A stretch of DNA of 64,000 nt from Comamonadaceae bacterium (GCA_009996515.1 JAACZV010000008.1:65228-129227), one strand, 5' to 3'; positions 44,130 to 53,290 are shown, counted from the first letter of the stretch. Program-made: numbers and translations. The notes: a model not told the origin generated them from the letters alone.

Positions 44130-45917
44130 ATGCGCCTCTTTAACTGGTTGAAACGCCTGGGCCTGATCGCCCTCGTCGCGGGCCTCAGCGCCTGCGGCGG
44201 CAGCGACCCCGAACCCGACCTCGTCGAGACCGCCCGCAGCGACGCCCGCTTCACGGTGCTGACCGAAGCCCTGCAGGCCGCCGACCTCGGCACGCCCCTG
44301 TCCGGCGACGGCCCCTTCACGGTGTTCGCGCCCACCGACGCCGCCTTCACCGCGCTGCTGGCCGAGCTCAAGCTCAGCAAGGCCCAGCTGCTGGCCGACA
44401 AGACCCTGCTGCGCGCGGTGCTGCAGTACCACGTGCTTGCCGGCCGGGTGGACAAGGCCTCGGTGCCGCTGGGCAAGGCCATCACGCCGCTGGCGGGCGG
44501 CTTCTTCAAGATCGACGCCCAGGGCAGCGACCTCGTCGTGACCGACGGCCGCAACCGCCGCGCCCGCATCACGGCCACCGACATCATGGCCCGCAACGGC
44601 ATCCTGCATGTGGTCGACACGGTGCTGCTGCCCGCCGACAAGACCGTCGTGCAGACCGCCCAGGCCGCGCCGGCGTTCAGCACGCTGGTGGAGGCAGTGG
44701 TCGCCGCCAACCTGCAGGGCACGCTGTCGGGCACCGGCCCCTTCACCGTCTTCGCGCCGACGAACACGGCCTTCGCCGCGGCCCTGGCCGAGCTGGGCGT
44801 CAGCAAGGAGGCGCTGTTCGCCGACACGGCCCTGCTGACCAAGATCCTGACCTACCACGTCGTGCCCGGCCGCGTGCTCAAGGCCGAGGTGCCGGTGGGC
44901 AGCAACATCGCCACCGTGGAGGGCCAGGGCTTCAGCGTCGACGCCAGCCTCGCGATCACCGACCGCCTGGGCCGCAAGGCCGCCATCACGGCCACCGACA
45001 CGCTGGCCAGCAACGGCGTCATCCACACCATCGACAAGGTCATCCTGCCCTCCGACGTGACGCTGCCGGGCCAGCGCACGCTGGTTCAGCAGCTGCAGGC
45101 GATGCCGCAGTTCAGCGTGCTGGTCGAGGCGGTGGTCGCCGCCGGCCTGCAGGACGCGCTGTCGGGCGGGCCGTTCACGGTGTTCGCGCCGACCAACGAC
45201 GCCTTCGTGGCCCTGCTGGCCGAACTCGGCCTGACCAAGGAGCAACTGCTGGCCAACAAGCCGCTGCTGACCGCCGTGCTGCAGTACCACGTGCTGGGCA
45301 GCTCCGTGCTGCGCGCCGACGTGCCGCTCGGCCGCGCCATCACGCCGCTGGCGGGCGGCATCTTCAAGATCGACGCCGCCGGCAACGGCCTGGTCGTCAC
45401 CGACGGGCGCAACCGCCAGGCCACGATCGGCTTCACCGACCTGCGCGTGAAGAACGGCGTCATCCATGCGCTGAACAAAGTGCTGCTGCCGGCCGACAAG
45501 ACGGTCGTGCAGACGGCGGTCGCGCTGCCGCAGTTCAGCATCCTGGTGGAGGCCGTCGTCGCCGCCGGCCTGCAGGACGCGCTGTCGGCCCCGGGCCCGT
45601 TCACCGTGTTCGCGCCCACCAACGACGCCTTCGCCGCGCTGCTGGCCGAGCTGGGCGTCAGCAAGGATCAGCTGCTGGCCAACAAGCCGCTGCTGACCCA
45701 GGTGCTGACCTACCACGTCGTGCCCGGCCGCGTGCTCAAGGCCGACGTGCCGCTGAACACGCCCATCACGACGCTGCAGGGCGACAGCTTCAGCATCGGT
45801 GCCGACCTGGCCATCACCGACCAGCGCGCCCGCCGCGCCCGCATCACGGCGACCGACGTGCTGGCCAGCAACGGCGTCATCCACGTCATCGACAAGGTGA
45901 TCCTGCCGCGTCCCTGA
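44130..45917 (+). CDS. Four-domain fasciclin lipoprotein
   Basis: 595-aa lipoprotein (lipobox LSAC, Cys22) with four tandem FAS1 domains at about residues 35-175, 180-320, 325-460 and 465-595. Each repeats GPFTVFAPT(D/N)xAF, then YHV(L/V) and a closing NGV/IxHxxDxVxLP. The repeats are very alike in DNA as well, so they arose by recent duplication. AAGGAG precedes the ATG. Role: probable surface or periplasmic adhesion protein. A strong terminator-like hairpin follows the stop. Confidence 0.9.
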   Translation: MRLFNWLKRLGLIALVAGLSACGGSDPEPDLVETARSDARFTVLTEALQAADLGTPLSGDGPFTVFAPTDAAFTALLAELKLSKAQLLADKTLLRAVLQYHVLAGRVDKASVPLGKAITPLAGGFFKIDAQGSDLVVTDGRNRRARITATDIMARNGILHVVDTVLLPADKTVVQTAQAAPAFSTLVEAVVAANLQGTLSGTGPFTVFAPTNTAFAAALAELGVSKEALFADTALLTKILTYHVVPGRVLKAEVPVGSNIATVEGQGFSVDASLAITDRLGRKAAITATDTLASNGVIHTIDKVILPSDVTLPGQRTLVQQLQAMPQFSVLVEAVVAAGLQDALSGGPFTVFAPTNDAFVALLAELGLTKEQLLANKPLLTAVLQYHVLGSSVLRADVPLGRAITPLAGGIFKIDAAGNGLVVTDGRNRQATIGFTDLRVKNGVIHALNKVLLPADKTVVQTAVALPQFSILVEAVVAAGLQDALSAPGPFTVFAPTNDAFAALLAELGVSKDQLLANKPLLTQVLTYHVVPGRVLKADVPLNTPITTLQGDSFSIGADLAITDQRARRARITATDVLASNGVIHVIDKVILPRP

Positions 45918-45928
45918 GTGTTCCGTCC

Positions 45929-45952
45929 GGACCGCCCGTGCGCGGGCGGTCC
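45929..45952 (+). terminator. Strong hairpin between fasciclin genes
   Basis: Perfect ten-base arms GGACCGCCCG and CGGGCGGTCC around loop TGCG, starting 11 bp after the stop of the four-domain gene, followed by GCTTTCCCC. The T-run is short, so read-through into the next fasciclin gene is possible. Confidence 0.65.
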
Positions 45953-45988
45953 GCTTTCCCCACCCCTCCGTCAACGAAAGCTGAAACC

Positions 45989-46441
45989 ATGAAGAAGCTC
46001 ATCGCCCTCGCCACCCTCGCGCTGGCCGCTGCCGGCGCCCAGGCCAAGGACATCGTCGACACGGCGGTTGCCGCCGGCAACTTCAAGACGCTGGCCACCG
46101 CGCTGCAGGCCGCCGGCCTCGTCGACACGCTCAAGGGCCCCGGCCCGTTCACCGTGTTCGCGCCCACCGACGCAGCCTTCGCGAAGATCCCCAAGGCCGA
46201 CCTCGACGCGCTGCTGAAGGACAAGGCCAAGCTCACCGCCGTGCTGACCTACCACGTGGTGCCCGGCAAGGTGATGGCCAAGGACGTCAAGGCCGGCATG
46301 GTCAAGACCGTGCAGGGCAGCGCGCTGACGGTGTCCACCAGCGGCGGCGTCATGGTGGACAACGCCAAGGTCACGGCGACCGACATCGCCGCGGACAACG
46401 GCGTCATCCACGTCATCGACAGCGTCGTGATGCCCAAGTAA
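45989..46441 (+). CDS. Single fasciclin-domain secreted protein
   Basis: 150-aa protein with a Sec signal peptide ([19 protein letters not shown], cleavage after residue 19) and one FAS1 domain: [31 protein letters not shown] and [14 protein letters not shown]. It is a classic small secreted FAS1 protein (YgiW/MPB70-like layout). It is the third of three adjacent FAS1 genes. A hairpin with GCCGTCGCCC/GGGCGGCGGC arms at 46456-46477 ends the group. Confidence 0.9.
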   Translation: MKKLIALATLALAAAGAQAKDIVDTAVAAGNFKTLATALQAAGLVDTLKGPGPFTVFAPTDAAFAKIPKADLDALLKDKAKLTAVLTYHVVPGKVMAKDVKAGMVKTVQGSALTVSTSGGVMVDNAKVTATDIAADNGVIHVIDSVVMPK

Positions 46442-46455
46442 GCCGCGCGCGGCGG

Positions 46456-46477
46456 CCGTCGCCCGCGGGCGGCGGCT
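46456..46477. terminator. Bidirectional hairpin between fasciclin and tag genes
   Basis: Arms GCCGTCGCCC and GGGCGGCGGC (one T-G wobble) with a two-base loop, directly before the end of the convergent tag gene. No T-run on either side. Confidence 0.5.
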
Positions 46478-47092
46478 TCAGCGCCCCGGGCGGGCGAAGG
46501 CCTCGCGGTCGCGCTGCGCAGCGGCCCAGTGGTGGCAGCCGGGCTGGTGGTCGTTGATCAGGCCCATGGCCTGCATCAGCGCGTGCATGGTCGTCGGACC
46601 GACGAACTTCCAGCCGCGCTTCTTCAAGTCTTTGGACAGCGCCTCGGACGCCGGCGACTGCGACAGGTTGTGGGCCACCGAGTTCGGCGCGGGCTCGAAG
46701 CGCCACAGATAGGCGGCCAGCGAGCCCTCCGCGGCCACCAGCTCCACGCAGCGGCCGGCGTTGTGGATGGTCGCCTCGATCTTGCCGCGGTGGCGCACGA
46801 TGCCGGCGTCGGCCAGCAGCCGGTTCACGTCGGCCTCGCCGAAGCGCGCCACCTGGTGGTAGTCGAAGCCCGCGAAGGCGGCGCGGAAGGCCTCGCGCTT
46901 GTTCAGGATGGTGCGCCACGACAGCCCGCTCTGGAAACCCTCCAGGCACAGCTTCTCGAACAGACGGAAATCGTCGACCACCGGCCGGCCCCATTCCTCG
47001 TCGTGGTAGCGCAGATAGGCGGCGTCGCCGGCCGCGGCGGCGCACCAGGCGCAGCGCGGACGGCCGTCGGGCGGCAGGTACAGGGGCTTCAT
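46478..47092 (-). CDS. tag: DNA-3-methyladenine glycosylase I
   Basis: 204-aa base-excision repair enzyme removing 3-methyladenine. It has the Tag start [25 protein letters not shown] (zinc Cys, then substrate Glu region), KLCLEGFQSGLSWRTIL and the zinc-ligand CHHW near the C terminus (GCHHWAA). It overlaps the stop of the upstream solute-binding protein gene by 4 bp. Confidence 0.93.
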   Translation of the reverse strand: MKPLYLPPDGRPRCAWCAAAAGDAAYLRYHDEEWGRPVVDDFRLFEKLCLEGFQSGLSWRTILNKREAFRAAFAGFDYHQVARFGEADVNRLLADAGIVRHRGKIEATIHNAGRCVELVAAEGSLAAYLWRFEPAPNSVAHNLSQSPASEALSKDLKKRGWKFVGPTTMHALMQAMGLINDHQPGCHHWAAAQRDREAFARPGR

Positions 47093-47835
47093 CGGTATTT
47101 CTCGGCCAGTTGGCGCAGCGTGCCGTCGCGCTCCAGCCGGCGCAGCGCCTGTGCGAGGCGCTCCTCCTGGGCCGCCGGCAGGTCGGCGCGAACGGTCAGG
47201 TATTGAGCCTCCTCGTGGAACACGGTGCGGCCCAGCTTCAGCTTGTCGCCCAGCCTGGCCTCGGCGAGGTGGCGTTGCAGGTTGATGTCCTGGCCGTAGA
47301 CGATGTCGGCCCGGCCCAGCGCCAGCATCTGCATGGCCTCGCGCTCGGAGCCGACCTCGGCGACGGCCACGTCGGCCGCCGCGAGCCGGTGCGCCAGCAC
47401 GCTGCCGCGCGAGACCAGTACCGGCTTGCGCTGGCTGGCGGCGGCCAGCTCGGCCAGGCTGGTCAGCGGGCGCGGGTCGTCGGCGCGCTGCAGGACGACG
47501 TGGCGAATCGTGTACAGCGGCACCGGCACATAACGCCACTGCTTCTCGCGCTCGGGCGTGCGCAGCAGGCAGAAGAAGCTGTCCATCAGGCCCTCGGCCA
47601 GCAGCCGCTCGACGCGCCTGAGCGGCACCTGCTGCTCCAGCCCGACGAAGCGCAGCCCCGGGTCCACGCGCTCGACGGCGCGCAGGATCTCCAGGCACAG
47701 CCCGGGCCGGGCAGGGCCGCCGCCCGGGTCGTACTTGACCGTGGCGCCGCTCTGCTGCACGGTGCGCAGCGACAGCTCCTGCGCCTGTGCCGAAAGGCAT
47801 AGCAGCGCGCTCAGCAGCAGGGGCCAGCGCAGCAC
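47089..47835 (-). CDS. Periplasmic solute-binding protein (SBP_bac_3 type)
   Basis: 248-aa protein with a signal peptide (MLRWPLLLSALLCLSAQAQ) and a bacterial extracellular solute-binding domain (family 3): GLCLEILRAVERVDPGLRFV, SRGSVLAHRL, GRADIVYGQDINLQ, ADLPAAQEERLAQALRRLERDGTL. The start is GTG; an in-frame TAA directly before it fixes this as the first possible start. No transporter genes are adjacent, so it may be an orphan or sensor-type binding protein. It overlaps tag by 4 bp. Confidence 0.8.
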   Translation of the reverse strand: MLRWPLLLSALLCLSAQAQELSLRTVQQSGATVKYDPGGGPARPGLCLEILRAVERVDPGLRFVGLEQQVPLRRVERLLAEGLMDSFFCLLRTPEREKQWRYVPVPLYTIRHVVLQRADDPRPLTSLAELAAASQRKPVLVSRGSVLAHRLAAADVAVAEVGSEREAMQMLALGRADIVYGQDINLQRHLAEARLGDKLKLGRTVFHEEAQYLTVRADLPAAQEERLAQALRRLERDGTLRQLAEKYR

Positions 47836-47897
47836 TTAGGATCACGCATGCTGACGAACATGCGGCGAGCATAGCGTCGGGCACCGACAATCACCTG

Positions 47898-48272
47898 ATG
47901 GCGAACCCCCGTTTCAGTTGCAGCGTCACGGTTCAGGCCCTGCCCGAGCAGACCCATCTCGAGCAAGGCCTGTATGCCTTCAGCTACACGATCACCATTT
48001 CGAACAGCGGCGACGTGCCCGCCCAGCTGGTCGGCCGGCATTGGGAAATCACCGATGCGCGCGGCCAGGTGCAGCGCGTCGACGGCCTGGCCGTGGTGGG
48101 CCACCAGCCCCTGCTGGCGCCGGGCCAGAGCTTCCAGTACAGCTCCTGGGCCCAGATCGGCACGCCCCAGGGCACCATGCGCGGGCGTTTTCTGTGCGTG
48201 ACCGAGAGCTGCGAGGTCTTCTACGCCGAGGTCGCCGAGTTCCTGCTGGCGGACAGCGCCTCGCTGCATTGA
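47898..48272 (+). CDS. apaG: ApaG (Co2+/Mg2+ efflux-associated) protein
   Basis: 124-aa single-domain protein of the ApaG/DUF525 family with an immunoglobulin-like fold. [46 protein letters not shown]-like VVGHQPLLAPG, YSSWAQIGTPQGTMRGRF are all typical. Its precise biochemical role is not settled; in Salmonella it is linked to cobalt resistance. ATG 47898 gives the usual length. Confidence 0.93.
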   Translation: MANPRFSCSVTVQALPEQTHLEQGLYAFSYTITISNSGDVPAQLVGRHWEITDARGQVQRVDGLAVVGHQPLLAPGQSFQYSSWAQIGTPQGTMRGRFLCVTESCEVFYAEVAEFLLADSASLH

Positions 48273-48360
48273 CCCTGGCGGGGTCCCGGGAGTAATTTGG
48301 CCGTCGCACTCGGCGGCGGTGCGGCCCGGCGCCCGGCCCGCACATGCGATGGATGATTGA

Positions 48361-50328
48361 ATGACCAACCAGACCTGGGACCTCACCGCCCTCCTGAATG
48401 CGGCCGATCCGCAGGCCGAACTCGCCGAGCGCAACCTCTGGCTGGTGCGCCTGCTGGAATGGCTGCGCCATGCGCCGCGCGAGGAGGCCTCGGGCACGCC
48501 GCTGCCGCTGGTGCGCCTCAAGCACCTGCTCAACGTGCTGGAGCGCCACCCCGAGCACGCCTGGGCCTTCGCCAACGTCATCGGCGGGGTCTGGAACGAC
48601 GTCGACGCGGTCGCGCTGTTCGCCGAGGTGGGCTTTGCGCCGCGCATGGCGCTGTGGCATGAATTCCTCGGCCGGCTGCGCCGCCGCCTGCTGCCCGCCA
48701 CCACCGACACGCGCGACCTCGCGGCGCTGTTCGAGCTGCTGTTCGGCAGCGAGGACGACGAGGACTGGATCGCCGCCATCGATGACGAGCTGCTGGGCCG
48801 GCTGCGCCTGCTGTTCGCCGCCACGCCCGACGACGGCTGGCGCGTCGAGGCGCGGGCGGCCGTCACGGTGCTGGTCAGCAGCGTGCATGCGGCCGGCCTG
48901 GCCGGGCCGCTGCGCGTGCGCATGGCCGAGGCGGCCATGCAGGACCGGCCCTTCCACCAGCTGCCCACCGCCTGGGAAGCCGTCGAGCGCGCGCTGACGG
49001 GCACCGATGCCGCGGCGCTGGTGCCGGCCACGCAATACCTGCGCGCGCTGCTGGACCGCTGCCGCAGCGCCGCCCAGACCGTGCCCGACCACCTCGAGAC
49101 CCATGGCGTGTCGGTGGACCTGATGTTCTCGGTGGAGCAGCTCACCGCGCGCCTGGACCGCATCGAGGCGCTGCTGGCCTGCCTGCTGTCGCCCGAGCCG
49201 CAGCGCGAGCTGCTGCGCCTGGTGGCCGGCCTGGTGCGCGTCGTGCACGAGCGGCGCAGCCTGCGCACGCTGTTCGCGCGCCACTACTCGCTGCTGGCGC
49301 GCAAGGTGGCCGAGCGCAGCGCCGAGACCGGCGAGCACTACATCACCCGCAACCGCGAGGAGTACCGCGACATGCTGCGGCGCGCGGCCGGCGGCGGCGC
49401 GGTGCTGGCGGCGACCACCTTCCTGAAGTTCGGCATCGCGCTGCTGGGCTTCACGGCCTTCTGGGGCGGCTTCTGGGCCGGCGTGAACTACGCGGCCTCC
49501 TTCGTCCTCATCCACCTGCTGCACTGGACCGTGGCGACCAAGCAGCCGGCGATGACGGCGCCGGCCATGGCCGACAAGCTGCAGCACATCGAGCGCGACG
49601 AGGCGCTGCAGGACTTCGTCGACGAGGTGGGCCATCTGGTGCGTTCGCAGGTGGCCGGCATCATCGGCAACCTCAGCATCGTCGCGCCGCTGGTGCTGGC
49701 CGTGCAGGGGCTGTGCTGGGCGGCCTTCGGCATGCCGCTGGTGGGCGTGCAGGACGCCCAGTACGTGCTGCATTCGCTGGGCCTGTTCGGCCCGTCGCTG
49801 CTGTTCGCGGCCTTCACCGGCACGCTGCTGTTCGCGTCCAGCCTGATCGCGGGCTGGGTGGAGAACTGGTTCGTCTTCCACCGCCTGGACAGCGCCATCG
49901 CCTGGAACCCGCGCATCGTCGCGACGCTGGGCCACACCCGCGCCAAGGCCTGGTCGCGCTGGCTGCGCGCCAACATCTCGGGGCTGACGGCCAACATCAG
50001 CCTGGGCCTGATGCTGGGCCTGGTGCCGGCGCTGGGCGGCTTCTTCGGCCTGCCCGTGGAGGTGCGCCACGTGACGCTGGCCACCGGCCAGCTCGCCGCG
50101 GCGGTGGGCGCGCTGGGCTTCGGCGTGATGGCGACCTGGGCCTTCTGGTCCTGCGTGATCTGCATCGCCGGCATCGGCGTGCTCAACGTGGGCGTCAGCT
50201 TCCTCTGTGCGTTCCGCGTCGCGATGCGCTCGCGCGGCATCCGCCTGGCCGACCGCAAGCGCGTCTACGCGGCCATCCGCGGGCGGCTGTGGCGCGCGCC
50301 GCTGAGCTTTTTGTTGCCTCCCCGCTAG
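48361..50328 (+). CDS. COG4389 'site-specific recombinase' family membrane protein
   Basis: 655-aa protein commonly annotated as site-specific recombinase Gcr (PF10136). The N-terminal 350 residues are soluble and helical; the C-terminal part has several membrane segments (for example FGIALLGFTAFWGGFWAGVN, LLFAAFTGTLLFASSLIAGW, ISLGLMLGLVPALGGFFGLP). No tyrosine or serine recombinase active site is seen, so the historical name is doubtful; treat as a membrane protein of unknown role. It is part of the apaG-mltA neighbourhood common in Burkholderiales. Confidence 0.82.
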   Translation: MTNQTWDLTALLNAADPQAELAERNLWLVRLLEWLRHAPREEASGTPLPLVRLKHLLNVLERHPEHAWAFANVIGGVWNDVDAVALFAEVGFAPRMALWHEFLGRLRRRLLPATTDTRDLAALFELLFGSEDDEDWIAAIDDELLGRLRLLFAATPDDGWRVEARAAVTVLVSSVHAAGLAGPLRVRMAEAAMQDRPFHQLPTAWEAVERALTGTDAAALVPATQYLRALLDRCRSAAQTVPDHLETHGVSVDLMFSVEQLTARLDRIEALLACLLSPEPQRELLRLVAGLVRVVHERRSLRTLFARHYSLLARKVAERSAETGEHYITRNREEYRDMLRRAAGGGAVLAATTFLKFGIALLGFTAFWGGFWAGVNYAASFVLIHLLHWTVATKQPAMTAPAMADKLQHIERDEALQDFVDEVGHLVRSQVAGIIGNLSIVAPLVLAVQGLCWAAFGMPLVGVQDAQYVLHSLGLFGPSLLFAAFTGTLLFASSLIAGWVENWFVFHRLDSAIAWNPRIVATLGHTRAKAWSRWLRANISGLTANISLGLMLGLVPALGGFFGLPVEVRHVTLATGQLAAAVGALGFGVMATWAFWSCVICIAGIGVLNVGVSFLCAFRVAMRSRGIRLADRKRVYAAIRGRLWRAPLSFLLPPR

Positions 50329-50465
50329 TCTTCCTTGCGCTCGCCCTTCTTGCGGCCGGAGAACATGGTCCACCAGATGATGAAGACGAAGATCAGCAGC
50401 GCGCCTAGGGCTTCGAGGGCAAGTAGCAGCATGGGAATCGGGGCGCGTGTGGCGATGGCGGCCAT
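50325..50465 (-). CDS. Small membrane protein antisense to mltA start
   Basis: 46-aa protein with one strong membrane helix (MLLLALEALGALLIFVFIIWW) and a basic tail GRKKGERKED. A start at ATG 50432 within it is also possible. It overlaps the mltA start region by 35 bp on the opposite strand and the COG4389 stop by 4 bp. Composition is that of a true membrane protein. Function unknown. Confidence 0.55.
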   Translation of the reverse strand: MAAIATRAPIPMLLLALEALGALLIFVFIIWWTMFSGRKKGERKED

Positions 50466-51537
50466 TCTAGGAAGCCTGGTCGCCTGCTCCGCGCCGCCAC
50501 GGCTGCCGCAGCAGCCCGCGCCGCGCGAGGCCTCGCCGGCGCCATCGACGCCGCCGCGACCGCTGGCGCAGCGCTGGGTGGCCGCCGACTGGAATGAGCT
50601 GCCCGGCTGGGGCAGCGACGACCTGCTCGCCGCCTGGCCGGCCCTGCTGGCCGGCTGCCAGCGCCCCGCGCCGGGCTGGGCCGAGTTCTGCGCCCGCGCC
50701 GCATTGCTGGCGCCCGCCGATGCGCTGGAGGCCGGCCTGCTGCTGATGAAGCATCTGCGCCCCTGGCGGCTGCAGGCCGACGGCGGCGAGACCACCGGGC
50801 TGCTGACGGGCTATTTCGAACCCCAGCTCGCCGCCAGCCGTCAGCGCGAGGGCGCCTTCCAGTGGCCGCTGCATGCGCTGCCCGCCGACCCCGCGCTGCG
50901 CCGCACGCCGCGCCGCGACATCGACGCCAACCCGCGCTTCACGGCCCTGGAGCTGGCCTATGTGGACGACCCCTTCGCGCTGCTGCAGCTGCAGATCCAG
51001 GGCTCGGGCCGCCTGGTCATGCGCGACGCGGGCGGTGCCGAGCGCACCAGCCGGGTGGCCTATGCGGGCCACAACGACCAGCCCTTCCAGTCCGTCGTGC
51101 GCGCGTTGCTGGACCGCGGCGAGGTGGCCGACGCCACGCCGCGCACCCTGAGCGACTGGGCGCAGCGCAACCCGGCCAAGGTGCGCGAGGCGCTGGCCGT
51201 CAACCCGCGCGTCGTCTACTTCCGCGAGGAGGCGCTGCGCGACCCCGCCACCGGCCCGCGCGGCGCCCAGGGCGTGCCGCTGACGCCGGGCCGATCGGTG
51301 GCCGTCGACCGCGCCTACATCGCGCTGGGCACGCCGCTGTGGCTGGACAGCACCGAGCCGCTGTCCACCAAGCCGCTGCGCCGCCTGGTGCTGGCCCAGG
51401 ACGCCGGCAGCGCCATCGTGGGCGCCGTGCGCGCCGACCTGTTCTGGGGCTGGGGCGAGGAGGCCGGCTTGCGGGCCAGCCGCACCAAGCAGCCGCTGCG
51501 ACTGTGGGCGCTGCTGCCCCAGGGCCTGAAGCCCTGA
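50431..51537 (+). CDS. mltA: Membrane-bound lytic murein transglycosylase A
   Basis: 368-aa lipoprotein (lipobox LVAC, Cys19 from ATG 50431) that cleaves peptidoglycan between MurNAc and GlcNAc. MltA hallmarks: GLLTGYFEPQLAASR, ELAYVDDPFALLQLQIQGSG, VAYAGHNDQPF, the catalytic Asp in VLAQDAGSAIVGAVRADLFWGWG. Acts at the outer membrane. The small antisense membrane gene overlaps its 5' end. Confidence 0.93.
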   Translation: MGIGARVAMAAILGSLVACSAPPRLPQQPAPREASPAPSTPPRPLAQRWVAADWNELPGWGSDDLLAAWPALLAGCQRPAPGWAEFCARAALLAPADALEAGLLLMKHLRPWRLQADGGETTGLLTGYFEPQLAASRQREGAFQWPLHALPADPALRRTPRRDIDANPRFTALELAYVDDPFALLQLQIQGSGRLVMRDAGGAERTSRVAYAGHNDQPFQSVVRALLDRGEVADATPRTLSDWAQRNPAKVREALAVNPRVVYFREEALRDPATGPRGAQGVPLTPGRSVAVDRAYIALGTPLWLDSTEPLSTKPLRRLVLAQDAGSAIVGAVRADLFWGWGEEAGLRASRTKQPLRLWALLPQGLKP

Positions 51538-51819
51538 CTACTCCGTGACCTTCACGCCCTTCCAGAACGCGTAGCGGCCCTTGATCTCGGCAGCGGCGGG
51601 CAGCGGGTCGGGGTAATACCAGACCGCATCCGGGTTCATCTCGCCATTGACCAGCAGGCTCAGGTACTTGGCCTCGCCCTTCCAGGCGCAGCGCGACACG
51701 TGGTTGCTGAAGGTCGTGTACTGGGTGTTCAGCGACTCGGCGGGGAAGTAGTGGTTGCCTTCGACGACGACGGTGTCGTCGCTCTCGGCGAGGGTGATGC
51801 CGTTCCAGACTGCTTTCAT
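51538..51819 (-). CDS. DUF427 domain protein
   Basis: 93-aa protein of the DUF427 family: MKAVWNGITLAESDDTVVVEGNHYFP, CAWKGEAKYLSLLVNG and YYPDPLPAAAEIKGRYAFWKGV (given in pieces) are its conserved blocks. It is cytosolic and of unknown function. It abuts the convergent mltA stop with no gap. Confidence 0.88.
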   Translation of the reverse strand: MKAVWNGITLAESDDTVVVEGNHYFPAESLNTQYTTFSNHVSRCAWKGEAKYLSLLVNGEMNPDAVWYYPDPLPAAAEIKGRYAFWKGVKVTE

Positions 51820-51835
51820 GGCGGTCTCCGTGAGA

Positions 51836-52096
51836 ATGGAATGGATGAAACGCTACCACTCCCACCACGGCCGCGACATCGTCGTCACCGGCGGCAGCGC
51901 CCGCGACCTCGCGCCGGGCCAGTTCGGCGTGCTCGCCATCGACGGCGGCGCGGGCGGCTGGTCGGTCGTGCACAAGGGGCCGGACGGCGAGGTCGTCGAG
52001 CTGAACAACGAGATGCATTTCGAGCTGCCCGAGGACGCGCTGGCGTTCGCCAAGGAGCTGATCGAGATGCTGGCGCCGGGGGGCGGGGACGCATGA
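51836..52096 (+). CDS. Hypothetical protein, 83-86 aa
   Basis: Short soluble protein with VTGGSARDLAPGQFGVLAI, GGWSVVHKGPDGEVVELNN and a C-terminal helix ALAFAKELIEML. Starts possible at ATG 51836 or 51845. No family recognised. It overlaps the cytochrome gene start by 4 bp (ATGA), so it is translated as a unit with the cytochrome and GST genes. It is divergent from the DUF427 gene, 16 bp apart. Confidence 0.6.
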   Translation: MEWMKRYHSHHGRDIVVTGGSARDLAPGQFGVLAIDGGAGGWSVVHKGPDGEVVELNNEMHFELPEDALAFAKELIEMLAPGGGDA

Positions 52097-52479
52097 GGCC
52101 GGCGCTCGCCTGGGCCGCGTTGCTGCTGCTGCCGGCGCTCGCTGCGGCCGGCGGCGACGCGGCGGCGGGCCGCAAGGCCTTCGCGGCCTGCATGCACTGC
52201 CACCAGGCCGGGCCCACGGCGCGGCACGCCTTCGGCCCGCAGCTCAACGGCCTGCCCGGCCGCAAGGCCGGCACGCAACCGGGCTATGGCTATTCCGCGG
52301 CGCTGAAGGCCTCGGGCCTGGTCTGGAACGAGGCGACGCTGGCCGCCTATCTGCGCGACCCGAACGCGCTGGTGCCGGGCACCAAGATGCGCTACTGGGG
52401 CGTCGGCATGACGGAGCGCAAGGCGGCGGACCTGCTGGCATTTCTGGCGGCGCAAGCCCCGCAGCCGGTGGCGCCATGA
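52093..52479 (+). CDS. Class I cytochrome c
   Basis: 128-aa periplasmic mono-haem cytochrome. A signal peptide (MRPALAWAALLLLPALAAAG) is followed by the haem motif CMHCH (about residues 34-38) and the Met ligand in GTKMRY. The layout (GRKAFAACMHCHQAGP ... GPQLNGLPGRKAG) is that of cytochrome c2/c550-like proteins. Electron donor or acceptor not known. Coupled by 4-bp overlaps to the gene before and the GST after. Confidence 0.9.
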   Translation: MRPALAWAALLLLPALAAAGGDAAAGRKAFAACMHCHQAGPTARHAFGPQLNGLPGRKAGTQPGYGYSAALKASGLVWNEATLAAYLRDPNALVPGTKMRYWGVGMTERKAADLLAFLAAQAPQPVAP

Positions 52480-53123
52480 CGCAGCCTCCCGTGCCGTTGA
52501 CCTTGTACGGCGCCGCCGCCTCCGGCTCGGTCGCCGTCGAGGCGGCCCTGACGCTGCTGGGCCTGCCCTACACGCTGATCGAGGGCGCGACCTGGGCCGA
52601 GGCCGCCGCGCGCGAGCGCGTCGCGGCCCGCAATCCCATGCGCCAGATCCCGACGCTGGTGCTGCCCGACGGCGAGGTCATGACCGAGAGCGCGGCCATC
52701 CTCATCCACCTGGCGGACCTGCACCCCGAATCGCGGCTGGCACCCGCCGCGGACGACCCGCTGCGCGGGCAATTCCTGCGCTGGATGCTGTATGTGTCGT
52801 CGGCGATCTATGCGCTGCACTGGATCAAGCCCGACGTGGGGCGCATCGGCGCGCCGGAGAGTGCGCGGGAGGCGGTGGTGGACGCCGTGCACGAGCGCAT
52901 CGCCTTCTGCTGGGCGCAGATGGATGCGCAGCTGACGCCGGGGCGCTGGCTGCTGGGCGACGCGCTGACGGTGCTGGACTTGTACGTCGCCACCGTCTCT
53001 CGCTTCGGGCCGTGGCGGGAGCGCTTCTACGAGGCCGCGCCGCGCATGGCGGAGGTGGTCCGCCGCGTGGACGAGGAGCCGCGGCTGGCGGCGCTGTGGC
53101 GCGAGCGGTTTCCGCAGCATTGA
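52476..53123 (+). CDS. Glutathione S-transferase family protein
   Basis: 215-aa protein with an N-terminal thioredoxin-like half (LTLYGAAASGSVAVEAALTL ... NPMRQIPTLVLPDGEVMTESAAILIHLADLHP) and a helical C-terminal half. The MRQIPTLVL cis-Pro and the ESAAI glutathione-contact motif are present. Substrate unknown. It is the last gene of the short unit with the cytochrome. Confidence 0.9.
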   Translation: MTQPPVPLTLYGAAASGSVAVEAALTLLGLPYTLIEGATWAEAAARERVAARNPMRQIPTLVLPDGEVMTESAAILIHLADLHPESRLAPAADDPLRGQFLRWMLYVSSAIYALHWIKPDVGRIGAPESAREAVVDAVHERIAFCWAQMDAQLTPGRWLLGDALTVLDLYVATVSRFGPWRERFYEAAPRMAEVVRRVDEEPRLAALWRERFPQH

Positions 53124-53197
53124 CGCGGGCCTCAGGAGGCCGGAGCAGCGATGGGAGTCGAGATGCCGCGACGCGTCGTTTGTGCCGATATCTTGTT

Positions 53198-53248
53198 GGC
53201 ATAGTCCGATCGCATCAGGCACTTGCGACACGGACGGTAGTGTTATGC
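53198..53248 (+). repeat. Possible degenerate attC/attI site
   Basis: The left boundary of the cassette pair ends with GTTATGC, a core-site heptamer known in attC sites (GTTRRRY-like). About 45 bp before it stands GGCATAGT, partly matching the expected GCATAAC, and the inner parts GTCCG...CGGAC and CGC...GCG are complementary. The left arm is imperfect, so this may be a decayed attC or a secondary integration point. Confidence 0.4.
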
Positions 53249-53290
53249 GGCAGCGGCAGTCGACCTACAACAAGTTATGGAACACGAAGA

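Noticed and set aside
48361..50328. COG4389 'site-specific recombinase' as the mobiliser of the cassette pair or of the split phosphatase
   Set aside because: It has membrane helices and no recombinase active site; the name is historical and it lies in a conserved housekeeping neighbourhood.
53124..53197. Additional ORF between the GST gene and the cassette pair
   Set aside because: No open frame of weight and no ribosome site; only the possible decayed attC was kept.
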